Shown one piece after another: positions 1 through 9,213 of a DNA stretch of 64,000 bases (position 1 is the stretch's first letter; each line of letters opens with the position of its first letter). The stretch comes from Phytophthora colocasiae. Its lineage: Eukaryota; Oomycota; Peronosporomycetes; Peronosporales; Peronosporaceae. The stretch covers positions 1,054,001 through 1,118,000 of the forward strand of contig JAGKQI010000046.1 in assembly GCA_018806915.1 (NCBI GenBank), given 5' to 3'. Both the position numbers and the translations under genes were made by a program. The notes under the pieces were generated by a model. The model was not told the DNA's origin and did not search any database. It saw only the letters and a list, made by a program, of their open reading frames with translations.

Positions 1-1
1 G

Positions 2-1482
2 GGTGGAACTGGTAAATCGTTCTTGCTTGAGCAGATACTTGCTCACGTCCGTCTACAGCGAAAGGTGGCGATATCATTGGCTTCCAGCGGAATCGCAGCG
101 ACATTGTTGACGGGGGGCCACACGGCGCATTCTACATTTCGGATCCCGATTAAACTGTCCGAGTTTTCGACATATAGTCTGTCTTGGCAGAGCCAGAAGG
201 CAGAACGGATCCGCAAGGCAAGTTTGATCATCTGGGACGAAGCTCCTATGATGCATCGAGGGTGTTTCGAAGCTGTGGATCGATCGTTCCGGGATATTAT
301 GAAGAACGAGTTGGAGCCATTCGGAGGCAAGGTCATGGTTTTCAGTGGAGACCATCGACAGATCCTGCCTGTGTTGAAGGATGCTACTCGGGCAGAAACG
401 CTGGAGGCTTGCTTCAAGTCATCTGAACTGTGGAGCCATTTACGACAAGTGCGTCTAACTGAGAATATGCGTGTTCAGACGGCTCCGGACCCAGGAAGCG
501 CCGCTTAATTGGCAGAGTTTTCCGACTTCTTGCTTCAGATCGGGGAGGGTCGATATCCAGTTAACTTCGATATCAGTGAGAACGACATCTGTCTTCCACA
601 CGACATGTGCATTATACCAGGCACACGAGAGGATGATCGATGGGATGACGAAGAAACCAAAGAGAGCGAAAGCATGGAAGCACCTCCAAACTTCAATCTT
701 CTACCGCCAACAGACACATCCGCTGATGGAGGTGTGGATGATCCGGATGAGAACAGGCGAAAGCGCAATGTCAATGCACTTATTGATGCAGTGTATCCTG
801 GTGTTGGTGATGACAATCTTCCGGATGACTACTTCGTTGAACGAGCCATTTTGGCACCAACGAACGCAAGTGTGAGGCGAATTAACGACATGGTCTCGGA
901 ACGTCTATCAGGAGGAACAAAAGAGTACCTCTCTGTTGACAGTCTGGAAGGTGTTGCGGATCCAAACATGTTTGAGCCAGAGTTCTTGAACTCTCTGAAT
1001 TTCTCTGGTATTCCACCACGCCGAATTGTATTGAAAGTTGAACTCCAATCATTATGATTCGCAACCTGAACAGCGACGCAGGGTTGTGTAACGGAACACG
1101 ACTTCGAGTCGTGTCACTGCGTGAGCGAAGCATTGAAGCTACGATTATGTCTGGGCCATTCAAGGGAAAGCGAGTGTTCATTCCGCGTATCATCTTCTAC
1201 AATGAAGACGACGACAAGGAATTCCCGTTCAAGCTTCGGAGAAAACAGTTTCCTGTGGTTCCGGCGTTTGCGATGACGATCAACAAGGCCCAAGGACAGT
1301 CTATCCACCACGTGGGGATCTACCTCGAGTCCCCTGTGTTCGCACATGGACAGCTGTATGTAGCGTTGTCGAGGGTAACTTCACGGAAGGCGACCAAGAT
1401 AGCCGTGGACCCGGAAGCTATCGACGAAGACGGGAACATACACACCAAGAACATTGTCTACCGGGAGATCTTCGATTTCTAA
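2..1482 (+). pseudogene. Helitron PIF1-type helicase, broken
   Basis: The frame opens with G-G-T-G-K-S (Walker A), then LIIWDEAPM (Walker B region), VFSGDHRQILPV and LTENMRV, all PIF1/RecD-like superfamily 1 motifs. The C-terminal part has NLNSDAGLCNGTRL and FAMTINKAQGQS, then YVALSRVTS, as in Helitron helicases. In-frame TAA at 506-508 (A-A-stop-L-A-E) looks like a CAA glutamine codon changed to TAA. A second lesion, a one-base frame change near 1030-1055, separates the middle from the last 140 codons. The reading order and motifs make the family clear; the exact original start is off the window. Confidence 0.85.
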
Positions 1483-1617
1483 GTGCATAATTTCAGTTTT
1501 TGAATAAAATCTCTTACGGTTTCTCTTTGTGATTTTCATGTGTCAAATTCTTGAACCATGTAATATTTTCAACTTCACAGGTCTGATGAACCAAACTTCT
1601 GGGACCAACCATGTCCC

Positions 1618-1649
1618 GCGCCCTGCGTAGCGGGCGCCCAGAGCGCTAG
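1618..1649 (+). other. Helitron 3' terminus hairpin and CTAG end
   Basis: A 6-bp perfect stem (GCGCCC 1618-1623 with GGGCGC 1632-1637, loop TGCGTAGC) lies 8 bases before CTAG (1646-1649), followed by T at 1650. Helitrons typically end in a subterminal hairpin plus CTRR and insert between A and T. Confidence 0.7.
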
Positions 1650-1673
1650 TCTTAAAAAATGAGGAGAGCATGG

Positions 1674-1694
1674 TGTCTGTCTGTCTGTCTGTCC
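1674..1694. repeat. (TGTC)n microsatellite
   Basis: About five TGTC/TCTG units directly after the Helitron end. The following stretch to 2006 is AT-rich and I see no gene in it. Confidence 0.8.
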
Positions 1695-2006
1695 GTCACA
1701 CGGAATCACCATATCGATTTTAGCCAATTATATGTTTTAAATATTTTTAACCAATTAGTGGCTGCCGAGCGCAGCGAAGGCGGCTACAAAGCCAATTAGT
1801 TGCTAGGGAAGGTGGGCTGAAAGCGTGTTTTGGGCTGCACGGAAGAGCGAGAAGGCAGTAGCTGCGTACAAGTGAGTCCTAGAGCTTTTAGAGCACGATA
1901 TAAGATGAGTAAATTAGTTAATTATAGCATGACACGGAGCTATCACCGCTCAATTTTTATACATACGTAAATTGAATCCTAAAGCTTACTACCAGGAACG
2001 GTGCGC

Positions 2007-4025
2007 TTTTAATCAGATCATATTCTGTACAGATCAATTTCAGATCAGCTGATCAAACAGCGGGATCTGATCAAAACATCACCTCAATCAACTACTCTTG
2101 TGGTGTAGCATCCCGTTGACAACTTTATATACTTGGAACATTGATATCTATCACTACAGTCTTGACACTGCATCATCGTCACTACTCGTCTCCGCGTCTT
2201 CTCCATTTTCATCTGCATCTTCCTCGTCACTCGACAGCTCAACGTCATCAGGGAGGTAGCAAGACTCTGGTGTACGGCGGATCCGCTTTGCGGATCGCAA
2301 CTTCGACGTGTCCTCAAGCCACTGAGCGTAGCGGGTTGATAGACCATCTATCGCACTGACGAAACGTGGCAAGCTCGGATGTGGACTACCAACAGCAGCG
2401 TTAATTTCGCGATTAAAACGCTCCAAAGGGTTGTTGGTGCGGCTGACCAGTGGTTTATCAATATCGTGTACATTCCAGTCCTGTGGTTTGTACTTCTTAA
2501 GCCATGTCTTCTTAAAATAGCGCCAGAACTTCTCCCACTTCATTTTGAGTACACAACCGATAGCTCTAAGCACTTGGCTTCAATCTTTCGCGTAACACAC
2601 CGAATCCCGGGTCCACCAATCTTGTGTTGTGGAATTACAGTTAGAAGGTCGAGGAAACCCGGCGCCATCGCTATCTTAACTGCATCGCTCGCAATCATTA
2701 CCTTTGTCTCCATGTACCGCTTGCACGCTTGTTTGAAGTGGAAGTAACACCCGACAACACGGGCGTCTTTGAACTGAACGCTCACTGCATCAATCAAAGC
2801 ACTTTCAAAGTCGCATACAACTGTTTCAGGCAGGAGCTTTTCGTTGCAGGCAATGACAACAGCGTTGATCACGTTCCAGTACATGTCTTGGGTCTTCGAC
2901 GTGCACAGCACGAAGAAGACAGGCAAGAACAAGTCGGTAGCGAAGTCGTGTACCATAAAGATAATACACTGATAGAATCCATGCGGCACGCATCGAAATG
3001 TTCCATCTATAAACAGCGAGCTGTTCTTGGACTTCAGTCGTTCATGAAGAACTGGATGCGCCCAGCCAATAACCCTCTCCAAGTTCACGCCATCCATATA
3101 AACCTGATGAAACTTGAAAAAGGGGAATCCACCGACCGACGTCATTGATAGTGGAGGTACTTCGACAACGCCATGATAATTTCCCCCATAATGCGTGTGA
3201 CGCACACGATGCACACGCCGCTTGACTTGTTCGCGCGTTAACCGAATTAGCACCTCGTCAGTGTCGCCCAGATAAAAACGCTCTCTCACCAGACGCCAAA
3301 TCTCTTCAGGAGGCATGCTCATGTCAGTCACGGCCAGCCTGTCGGTGATGTCACGCATACCAGCGCTGACATCCATGGCTGGTGACCTTGCGTCGAATCT
3401 TGCACTGCATGTTTGCTCATCAACTAAGTCGTATCTAGACGCCCCTACGTAAAATACACCTTAGCCTTGCACTTTGAGGTTCTAAATGAACTGCAACGGA
3501 ATGAGAGCTTGATGCTAGACTTATGGTAGCGCGTGAAGGGTAGCCATTCACGGTGATGACTGTCTTTGCGTTGTGACGGGCAACCCGATGCTCCGGTGGG
3601 TTCAGGTCTCCTTCTATCCGTAAATCCCCCGTAGCCACCGCATCTTCCATAGCTGTAGCGTCGTCCGGCGTCTCTAGCCACTCTTCGATGGCTACTGTTG
3701 AGGCTGGGCTTGGAGGTTGCATTTGCTCTGACTGGAGTGGGTTTGGCAGCCTTGCCGCAGCAGGAGAGATCGAGTGACGTGGCTCGGGTGTGCTGATCGA
3801 TGTATTAGAGTGGATAGCCATACAGGCCGCCATCACCTTGGAGGTAATTGAGCGCGTGCGGGGATAGTCGTTGGACATTGTAGTAGTCAAGTGGGCAGTG
3901 CGCAGAGCTTGGTCGATAGCTAAATGAAGTACATGCAATGGTTGGCCTTGATCAAATCACGGGATCCGGAGCAAACCGTACTGTTGTACAGAAGCTGATC
4001 TGTACCGTATATGATCACAGAAAAA
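2007..4025 (-). mobile_element. Mutator-like element (MULE), degenerate copy 1
   Basis: A broken MULE transposase on the minus strand is bracketed by weak inverted repeats: 2007-2036 matches the reverse complement of 3996-4025 at roughly 22 of 30 positions, sharing GATCATAT and GTACAGATCA. No convincing target duplication is visible, so the ends are approximate. Confidence 0.55.
2154..3938 (-). pseudogene. MULE transposase, three frameshifted parts
   Basis: The N-terminal part (3445-3938) has a FLYWCH/WRKY-GCM1-like zinc-binding region split over two frames, ending GYPFTRYHK, then SFRCSSFRTSKCKA. The catalytic part (2540-3376) shows LFIDGTFRCVP, VVCDFESALIDAV and GCYFHFKQACKR, the MULE DDE core with its Asp residues and C-x-H. 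The C-terminal part (2154-2573) contains RTNNPLERFNREIN and an acidic Ser/Asp-rich tail. The same architecture appears in the second MULE at 24148-25984. At least two frameshifts make this copy non-functional. Confidence 0.8.
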
Positions 4026-4189
4026 TTCTTCGCCAGGAACGTGTGGCGGATATGCTTACTATGAATCGGTGATGTACATGTATTGGAATACGTTATTATC
4101 GGTGAAGGATGCGACGTTGAACGCAGTGCTAAACAGTACTTGAAAGCACAGAGCCAGCTGTACGACATTCAGCTTCGATGGCCATATTA

Positions 4190-4400
4190 GGACACGAGTA
4201 CACGTGCAGTGCACGGTGCACGCATGTAGATAGGAATATATATATGAGGTGGACACGTATATCTGATTGTAAAACACGAGCACATGTGTGTATGACAGAT
4301 GTGTAGGATACATGTGCATGCAAGTCAAATACGTAGTTGTAAATGTATATGTATGAGTACATGTATTAATACATGTACATGTGCATGTACCAGTATAGGA
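4190..4400. repeat. ACATGT-rich alternating purine-pyrimidine tract
   Basis: Repeated TACATGT, GTGCATG and GTATAT words form low-complexity, locally palindromic DNA. Short ORFs across it on both strands are by-products of this composition. No gene is visible between 4026 and 4476. Confidence 0.6.
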
Positions 4401-4476
4401 TCAACGCCTGAATCATTTCAATTGCACACATACGTCCACAAAATATACATACACAGCGATACAACACACACACTTA

Positions 4477-4504
4477 CCGCCGCGTAGCGGCGGCGCCCGG
4501 CTAG
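4477..4504 (+). other. Second Helitron-type 3' terminus
   Basis: Perfect 6-bp stem CCGCCG (4477-4482) with CGGCGG (4488-4493), loop CGTAG, then GCGCCCGG and CTAG (4501-4504) followed by T. The sequence resembles the terminus at 1618-1649 (shared GCGTAGCGG and GCGCCC words), suggesting the same family. No Rep or helicase is attached, so it may end a non-autonomous copy whose 5' end I could not place. Confidence 0.55.
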
Positions 4505-4690
4505 TCGATCATGATCGGATTTGATCGAATCAATCGATCGGATTGAGTTTGTCACCATCATTACCGAGTTCGAACACATCGAGGTCATCCGGATCCGACG
4601 GAAGCACACGAAGCGAGATCTAACAGTCAACGGAACAATGTAAACGAAAAAAGCAGGTTCAACTGGCTGAGAGCAAGAGGTTATACTTAC

Positions 4691-4849
4691 CTGGTCAATG
4701 TATTTTTCTCCAAGTCTTCTGTGAATCAGTCCTTGAGTTGCAGCTACAGGATCGTGGGGCTCTGCGTTCTTCTTGAGACGAGCAACGGACGCCTCCACCC
4801 CACAACTAATGCTCTGCATAAGCAAGATACATATCACCACATACAGCAT
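4691..4849 (-). pseudogene. Lone first exon, alpha-N-acetylglucosaminidase-like
   Basis: From ATG at 4849 the frame encodes a hydrophobic signal-peptide-like start (MLYVVICILLMQS), then a segment with ATQGLIHRRLGEKY, and runs into a strong splice donor, GTAAGTATAA, on the minus strand at 4690-4681. An upstream in-frame ATG at 4873 is possible but would spoil the signal peptide. The A-x-GLI-x-R-x-LG pattern after a signal peptide resembles the start of NAGLU-type (GH89) lysosomal enzymes; this family call is weak. No second exon follows: 186 bp beyond the donor is the Helitron terminus at 4504. I read it as a gene head cut off by mobile DNA. Confidence 0.35.
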
Positions 4850-5118
4850 ACTGTTTCTCCACCAACACCCCATTGTTACCCCAGAATCTATTCTGGTTGT
4901 GAATCTTTCCCCCTTTCAACTAAAATCAGTCTGTGGTGCCCGTTCAAGATCTCCCTCAACCCAGCCTTTCCTATCTGGTAGGAACGCCAGGATGGGGTGA
5001 AAGACACCAGTACTGGTAGCAATTAACCGCGCAACACAGCAGATTCTCTTGAATGGCTCTGTCGATTCTTTAGCGTTGATATCTAAGAATTTGTTCTCAT
5101 CAACTCTCGTGCCTCTGC

Positions 5119-5805
5119 TTACGGTTCCAGCGCGAATAGTCGGAATGACCTCGTGGATGTCATGGCGGACCCGGAGATAGGCACATGCTCGATCAAAGTG
5201 AGCCCCGCCTTCTTGAACGTATTGAGCAGATCATCCTCGTACGTGACCGTGCCAAAGTCGATGGTCGTGAGGAACTTAAGCAATGGTTTGCCGAGTTCCA
5301 CGAGCTTCGAGTGACTTGTCTGAATGGTTTGTGTCACATAAATCCTGCCAGTCTTAGGCTTGAGCATACTTACACAGTGCTGTAGAGCCTTGACTGCATC
5401 CGGCATGAGCATGAGTGACGAACTGAAGTAGACAGCGTCGTATGGTCCCGCCTTGAAGTCGTAGATGGAAGCGTGATGCACCTGTACGTGACTCGTAAGC
5501 TGTTTCTCCTTTAACAGCTCATCACAGCGCACAACATAGTCCTTGTCATAGTCTACACCGTCCACTGTGATACTCTTAAGCTTGAGTTGCTCTCCGTTGT
5601 TAATTAGAGCGAGTCCTGTGCCAATTCCCACGTCCAGGAACTTGCTGCCCTTGGGCAAGCGGTCCAGCACTTCTTTGTACCAGCCAGTCGTCAAGTTCAC
5701 GATAACGCCGTCGTATATACGAGCGCGGGTGAGGCGTATAAGCCCATACAGAGCCACTGCCGCTACAGCGGTCACAGCTACAGGCGTCAGCGAGGAAGAG
5801 CTCAT
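5119..5805 (-). CDS. Membrane-anchored class I SAM-dependent methyltransferase
   Basis: An uninterrupted 228-residue frame. Residues about 7-25 are a hydrophobic, Ala/Val-rich segment that likely anchors or targets the protein. The SAM-binding motif I, FLDVGIGTG, lies at about 56-64, followed by an acidic residue in VDGVDYD (motif II position) and DAVYFSSSLMLMP (motif IV region). This is the Rossmann-fold methyltransferase family; the acceptor substrate cannot be told from sequence. It is divergent with the CRN gene at 6385, sharing a 579-bp spacer. Two inverted CCAAT-type boxes lie upstream (about 5868-5895). The start chosen is the only ATG that keeps the hydrophobic N-terminus. No lesions are visible. 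Confidence 0.85.
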   Translation of the reverse strand: MSSSSLTPVAVTAVAAVALYGLIRLTRARIYDGVIVNLTTGWYKEVLDRLPKGSKFLDVGIGTGLALINNGEQLKLKSITVDGVDYDKDYVVRCDELLKEKQLTSHVQVHHASIYDFKAGPYDAVYFSSSLMLMPDAVKALQHCVSMLKPKTGRIYVTQTIQTSHSKLVELGKPLLKFLTTIDFGTVTYEDDLLNTFKKAGLTLIEHVPISGSAMTSTRSFRLFALEP

Positions 5806-6354
5806 AACTCACTATGAGTAATCGTGACTCGATGCTGTCGACCTTTATGAAGTGATGATGATTGGCTAGATATGCACAAGATTTATAGCCAATCCAGTTG
5901 CCGCCATTCAAACTTCACAGCGGGGATGGGTCACAGCGCATCTCACCGCCGATTCGGCGCTAGCCGCAGCTCTCACCACAATGCGCTTTCGGGGCTGAAA
6001 ATTGGCACGAGCATGTAGATCCATTTGGTGCAGCCTGTGGCATCTTCGCAGGGCGCGGGCGTGTGTGTACGGCGCACAAGGCAGGTATATCTAGCGCAAC
6101 TACCGAAAACAGCGCATCTCCATCGCCGGATCGGCAGACTACCAGCATCAAATGGTAAAAAACAAAAATTAATTCGACCAATCATAGCAAAACGTTTCAC
6201 TTGTCCCCGTCAGGGCCGGTAACGCTGCTAAAGTAGGCCAGACAAGTTGTCTGAGACAACTGCAACCTTTCGATTACCTGGACGTGGCGTCTCATCATTG
6301 GTTGAAACCTTCGTGTCCGCTTAAGTACGCCAAAAATTCTCGCTTCCTTCTTCT
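5806..6354. other. Intergenic spacer, divergent promoters
   Basis: No ORF of substance. It contains several CCAAT/ATTGG boxes (near 5868, 5890, 6178, 6296) and an imperfect 25-bp direct repeat, CAGCGCATCTC then CGCCG-x-TCGGC, at 5934-5958 and 6110-6135. The repeat could be regulatory or a decayed transposon piece. Confidence 0.5.
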
Positions 6355-6361
6355 TCATTCC
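6355..6361 (+). promoter_or_regulatory. Oomycete-type initiator (Inr)
   Basis: TCATTCC in a pyrimidine-rich context (CTTCTTCATTCC), 24 bp before the CRN start codon. It matches the oomycete core-promoter initiator consensus (YTCANTYY), and CRN genes have short 5' leaders. Confidence 0.65.
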
Positions 6362-6384
6362 AGAATCTGCCGGCTTGTGGAAAG

Positions 6385-8265
6385 ATGGTGAAGTTTTTCT
6401 GTGTGATCGTTGGTGAGGCTGGAAGCGTGTTCGAGGTGGACATCGCTGAATACGCTTCGGTGTCCGCGTTAAAGAAGGCAATCAAGGAGGAGAAGAAGAA
6501 CGACTTGAAGGATATCGACGCAGACAAGTTGCAGCTCTCTCTGGCGAAGAAGGACGAAGGATGGCTACCAAGTGCGGAACTTGGTGCGATACGAAGAGGA
6601 GAGAAAGTACCGAATTTCGAAAGGGTATCACTGGTGGATACAGATACAGTGCTGTACTCGACCATTTCGATTGGGAAAGTGTTGGAGATGAATGAAATGC
6701 CATCGCCTCAAACGGAGGAAATTCACGTGCTGGTGGAAGCCAAGGAAGAGTTTGAGCAAAACAAGAGGCGTCGCGTGAACGATGTGCCTCAGATTGGTAT
6801 CGAAATCATCCCGAACAAGACTATGACGTCTATCAAGCCCAACTTAAACTTCGATGCGTGGTCCGTTGGTGGCATCAATCTCAACATTAACGAGATCGAG
6901 CCGGATTTCCCTAGGTGGTTCTACGTTCGAATGGAAGCACTAAATGTCATCGAGGTATTCAAGAATCAGCTGGGCGAAGAACATAACGTTGTGTGTATGG
7001 GGACGCCTGGAGTCGGAAAGAGCATGCTGGTTGTATTGTTTGCGTTCTACATGGCCTTGATCGAAAGAAAACGTGTCGTTTTGTTTCGAGTGCAGAAGAC
7101 AAGGAAACGTGCAGGATTTTCCATGTTGTACCTCGATGGACAGAGCGAACCCCCCGTATTCTGGAGAAAGAACCGAGCAGCTATTGGGGATATTGCTGGT
7201 TTGAAGAATGAAGACTTTGAATTGTGTCTGGATGGCCTCCTGTACAAGCATATAGATGACAATTATGGAATACTGGGACAATTCCGGCTGCTTGCAACCT
7301 CTGCTCAATACCAATTCAAGAACGATGACGTCATGTTGAAGCAGTGTCTTGTGCCGTATTGGTCATTGCCAGATCTGAAAAAGATTGGCGAGTATCATCA
7401 GTGGTCGGAATCAGACATCACGGACCGTTACTACTACTCGGGTGGAAATTTGCGCGATTTCTTATCGCCAAGAGAAGATGTGGAGGAATCGATCCAGAAG
7501 GCGCTTCGGTTGGTTGAACCAGTGGTTGCAGAACTTCTCAATACGCAGTATGGGACTGCAACGGTGAGTCAAGTTGATCGCATACGCATGACGGGGATCC
7601 CAGAAAACAATTTCCGTGACTTGAAGAAGTACATGTACAGCAAACGTTGGGCTTGTGTAATCACTTCGGACTACGCACTGAGGCAACTTGGCAATATTGT
7701 GAAGCCGCTCTACTACGAAGAGCTGTGGCACAAAGCCACCCAACTTGGAGATGACGGGCTCAAGGGCGTTGCGTTCGAAAATTACGTGCATTCGTTAGCA
7801 AGAGTCGGGAAGAAGATCAAGTTGCGAGTAAGGATGTACAACCGAGAGAAAGTGACAGGAGCTCATACCTATGAGGACTTAAATATTGAACCCAAGTCGT
7901 ACAGCAACGATGGAAATGATGCAGCGGAATGTGATGGAGCCATGAAGAAATTCGCGAGTTCGAGTAACGATTATTGGTATCCTTGCTGTCGTGATTTGGA
8001 AACCATCGATTGTGTCGCAAGACTGAGCATGAATGGGCAGTCCAATTTGGTTGCATTGATCCAAATCACGAAATCGGAAAATCACAAGATCGCTTCGAAG
8101 GCGATTAATAAGTATGCGCGGTTTTTTCCGAACGGCTGCATCTACATTGCGTTGGTGCCATTCAAGGCGACAGCTGATGAATTTCGACTTTCTCCGACTA
8201 AACCATCCACCAAGGTGCCGTTGAAGGTTGCGCACTTCGAGCAATTTCCACAACCAAGTACATGA
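6385..8265 (+). CDS. Crinkler (CRN) effector with P-loop NTPase and nuclease-like C-terminus
   Basis: An intact 626-residue frame. Residues 1-55 form the ubiquitin-like CRN head (MVKFFCVIVGEAGS) ending in LQLSLAK at 49-55, a variant of the LxLFLAK translocation motif. A DWL-like region follows, and HVLV at 114-117 marks the usual recombination point, next to a basic NKRRR patch (126-130) that may act as a nuclear signal. The C-terminal effector has Walker A GTPGVGKS at 206-213 and, near the end, ETIDC followed by LVALIQITKS, which could be a restriction-endonuclease-fold core. CRN proteins are delivered into host plant nuclei, and many alter or kill host cells. There is no classic signal peptide, as is common for CRNs. 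Initiator at 6355. Confidence 0.85.
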   Translation: MVKFFCVIVGEAGSVFEVDIAEYASVSALKKAIKEEKKNDLKDIDADKLQLSLAKKDEGWLPSAELGAIRRGEKVPNFERVSLVDTDTVLYSTISIGKVLEMNEMPSPQTEEIHVLVEAKEEFEQNKRRRVNDVPQIGIEIIPNKTMTSIKPNLNFDAWSVGGINLNINEIEPDFPRWFYVRMEALNVIEVFKNQLGEEHNVVCMGTPGVGKSMLVVLFAFYMALIERKRVVLFRVQKTRKRAGFSMLYLDGQSEPPVFWRKNRAAIGDIAGLKNEDFELCLDGLLYKHIDDNYGILGQFRLLATSAQYQFKNDDVMLKQCLVPYWSLPDLKKIGEYHQWSESDITDRYYYSGGNLRDFLSPREDVEESIQKALRLVEPVVAELLNTQYGTATVSQVDRIRMTGIPENNFRDLKKYMYSKRWACVITSDYALRQLGNIVKPLYYEELWHKATQLGDDGLKGVAFENYVHSLARVGKKIKLRVRMYNREKVTGAHTYEDLNIEPKSYSNDGNDAAECDGAMKKFASSSNDYWYPCCRDLETIDCVARLSMNGQSNLVALIQITKSENHKIASKAINKYARFFPNGCIYIALVPFKATADEFRLSPTKPSTKVPLKVAHFEQFPQPST

Positions 8266-8434
8266 AGTGCATGTAGTTCATTGTTGGGCCATTCTACCAT
8301 TTGCCAGTCAGATCCACCATGCATGCATTAATCTTCCTACTATTATATAATAGTAGTACTTCCATTTTATCCTCATTTTTTTGGAGTGGTTACTGCCACA
8401 CATCGAGACCCCCAAAAACTCGACATGTTTAGGG
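8266..8434. other. CRN 3' flank, no gene
   Basis: AT-rich sequence with a 20-bp perfect palindrome, CTACTATTATATAATAGTAG, at 8337-8356, 72 bp after the CRN stop codon. It could form a cruciform or contribute to 3' end formation; no function is established. Confidence 0.5.
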
Positions 8435-8566
8435 CAAAAAGTCAAATTCAAGCCTGGAAAATGCACGTGAACAATTGACCCGCGTTGAAATTCTGACAAA
8501 AACGACAAATTTGACATTGATACAGCAGTACTGCGCGCATTGCTTGTCGACGTCGGTGCTTTTGTC
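8435..8566 (+). repeat. Partial duplicate of the membrane-protein gene (copy of 10636-10798)
   Basis: Nearly identical to 10636-10798 of the gene downstream, from CAAAAAGTCAAATTC to GTCGGTGCTTTTGTC, but lacking about 31 bp from the middle. It lies 650 bp upstream of the parent gene in the same orientation and has no open frame of its own. From 8567 to 9213 I see no gene. Confidence 0.85.
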
Positions 8567-9213
8567 GCGCTCTTGAACTCCTTTAGTCTATGTAATTGCA
8601 CTATACCTGATCGAATTTGTTGTCTGCCCTTGTCGGCTTCATCGCCAGTGTGGAGACACAAGGCACGCGTTGCGGTCAGATCCCGACGAACGTCGCTGGC
8701 ACGGAATCAGCAGTGTCGCTGGCGAGGGCCAAAGCAGGCTGATGCTACCGCAAGGTTTACAAAGCTCAGACATCCAAGGAAAATTATGGCCTCAAGCGGC
8801 AAGCCAGGTGGCAACCCGACCGCCATCAGCAAAACACTGCGAATGTTTAAGGGATAATTTTCTTCATCAACGCGCTCAAGAGATGGTCAATCCAGATAAG
8901 GCATAGGAGCAAGCCTTACATACTAAAATAGCTGCACAAACACACAGGGAAATGCTAGCAGAGATACAAAATCGTACAAGGATTAAAATTTGACATGCGC
9001 GTCGTTTGAAGCTGTAGTGGTCTTCCTGATGAAACGACAACCTAGTTAATCCATTTCAATGAGTACTCGCTCTAAAAGATTGATAGATATTGGTTCGAGG
9101 TTCAATGCCAATGTTGCAACCCAAACAACTTGTCTCTTACTGTTGTCTCGAGGCATCGAAATACCTTTCCTAATGTGAAGTTTGGTTCATATTTTCACTA
9201 GCTAAGTGTCGAG

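Larger units (their letters stand above)
1..1649 (+). mobile_element. Helitron, 3' portion (truncated by window start)
   Basis: The helicase frame enters the window already inside its Walker A motif, so the Rep half of the element lies outside to the left. The right boundary is a GC-rich hairpin followed by CTAG and a T, the usual Helitron 3' end. Helitrons move by rolling-circle replication using a Rep-helicase protein. The stretch 1483-1617 between stop codon and hairpin holds no gene. The element is inactive here because the helicase frame is broken twice. Confidence 0.8.

Noticed and set aside
4418..4690. Continuation of the signal-peptide exon as one long protein
   Set aside because: The frame passes through a strong GTAAGTAT donor and then into low-complexity and Helitron-end sequence.
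5947..5963. A third Helitron 3' end (CGCCGA-T-TCGGCG followed by CTAG)
   Set aside because: The loop is one base and the base after CTAG is C rather than T; no related sequence around it.
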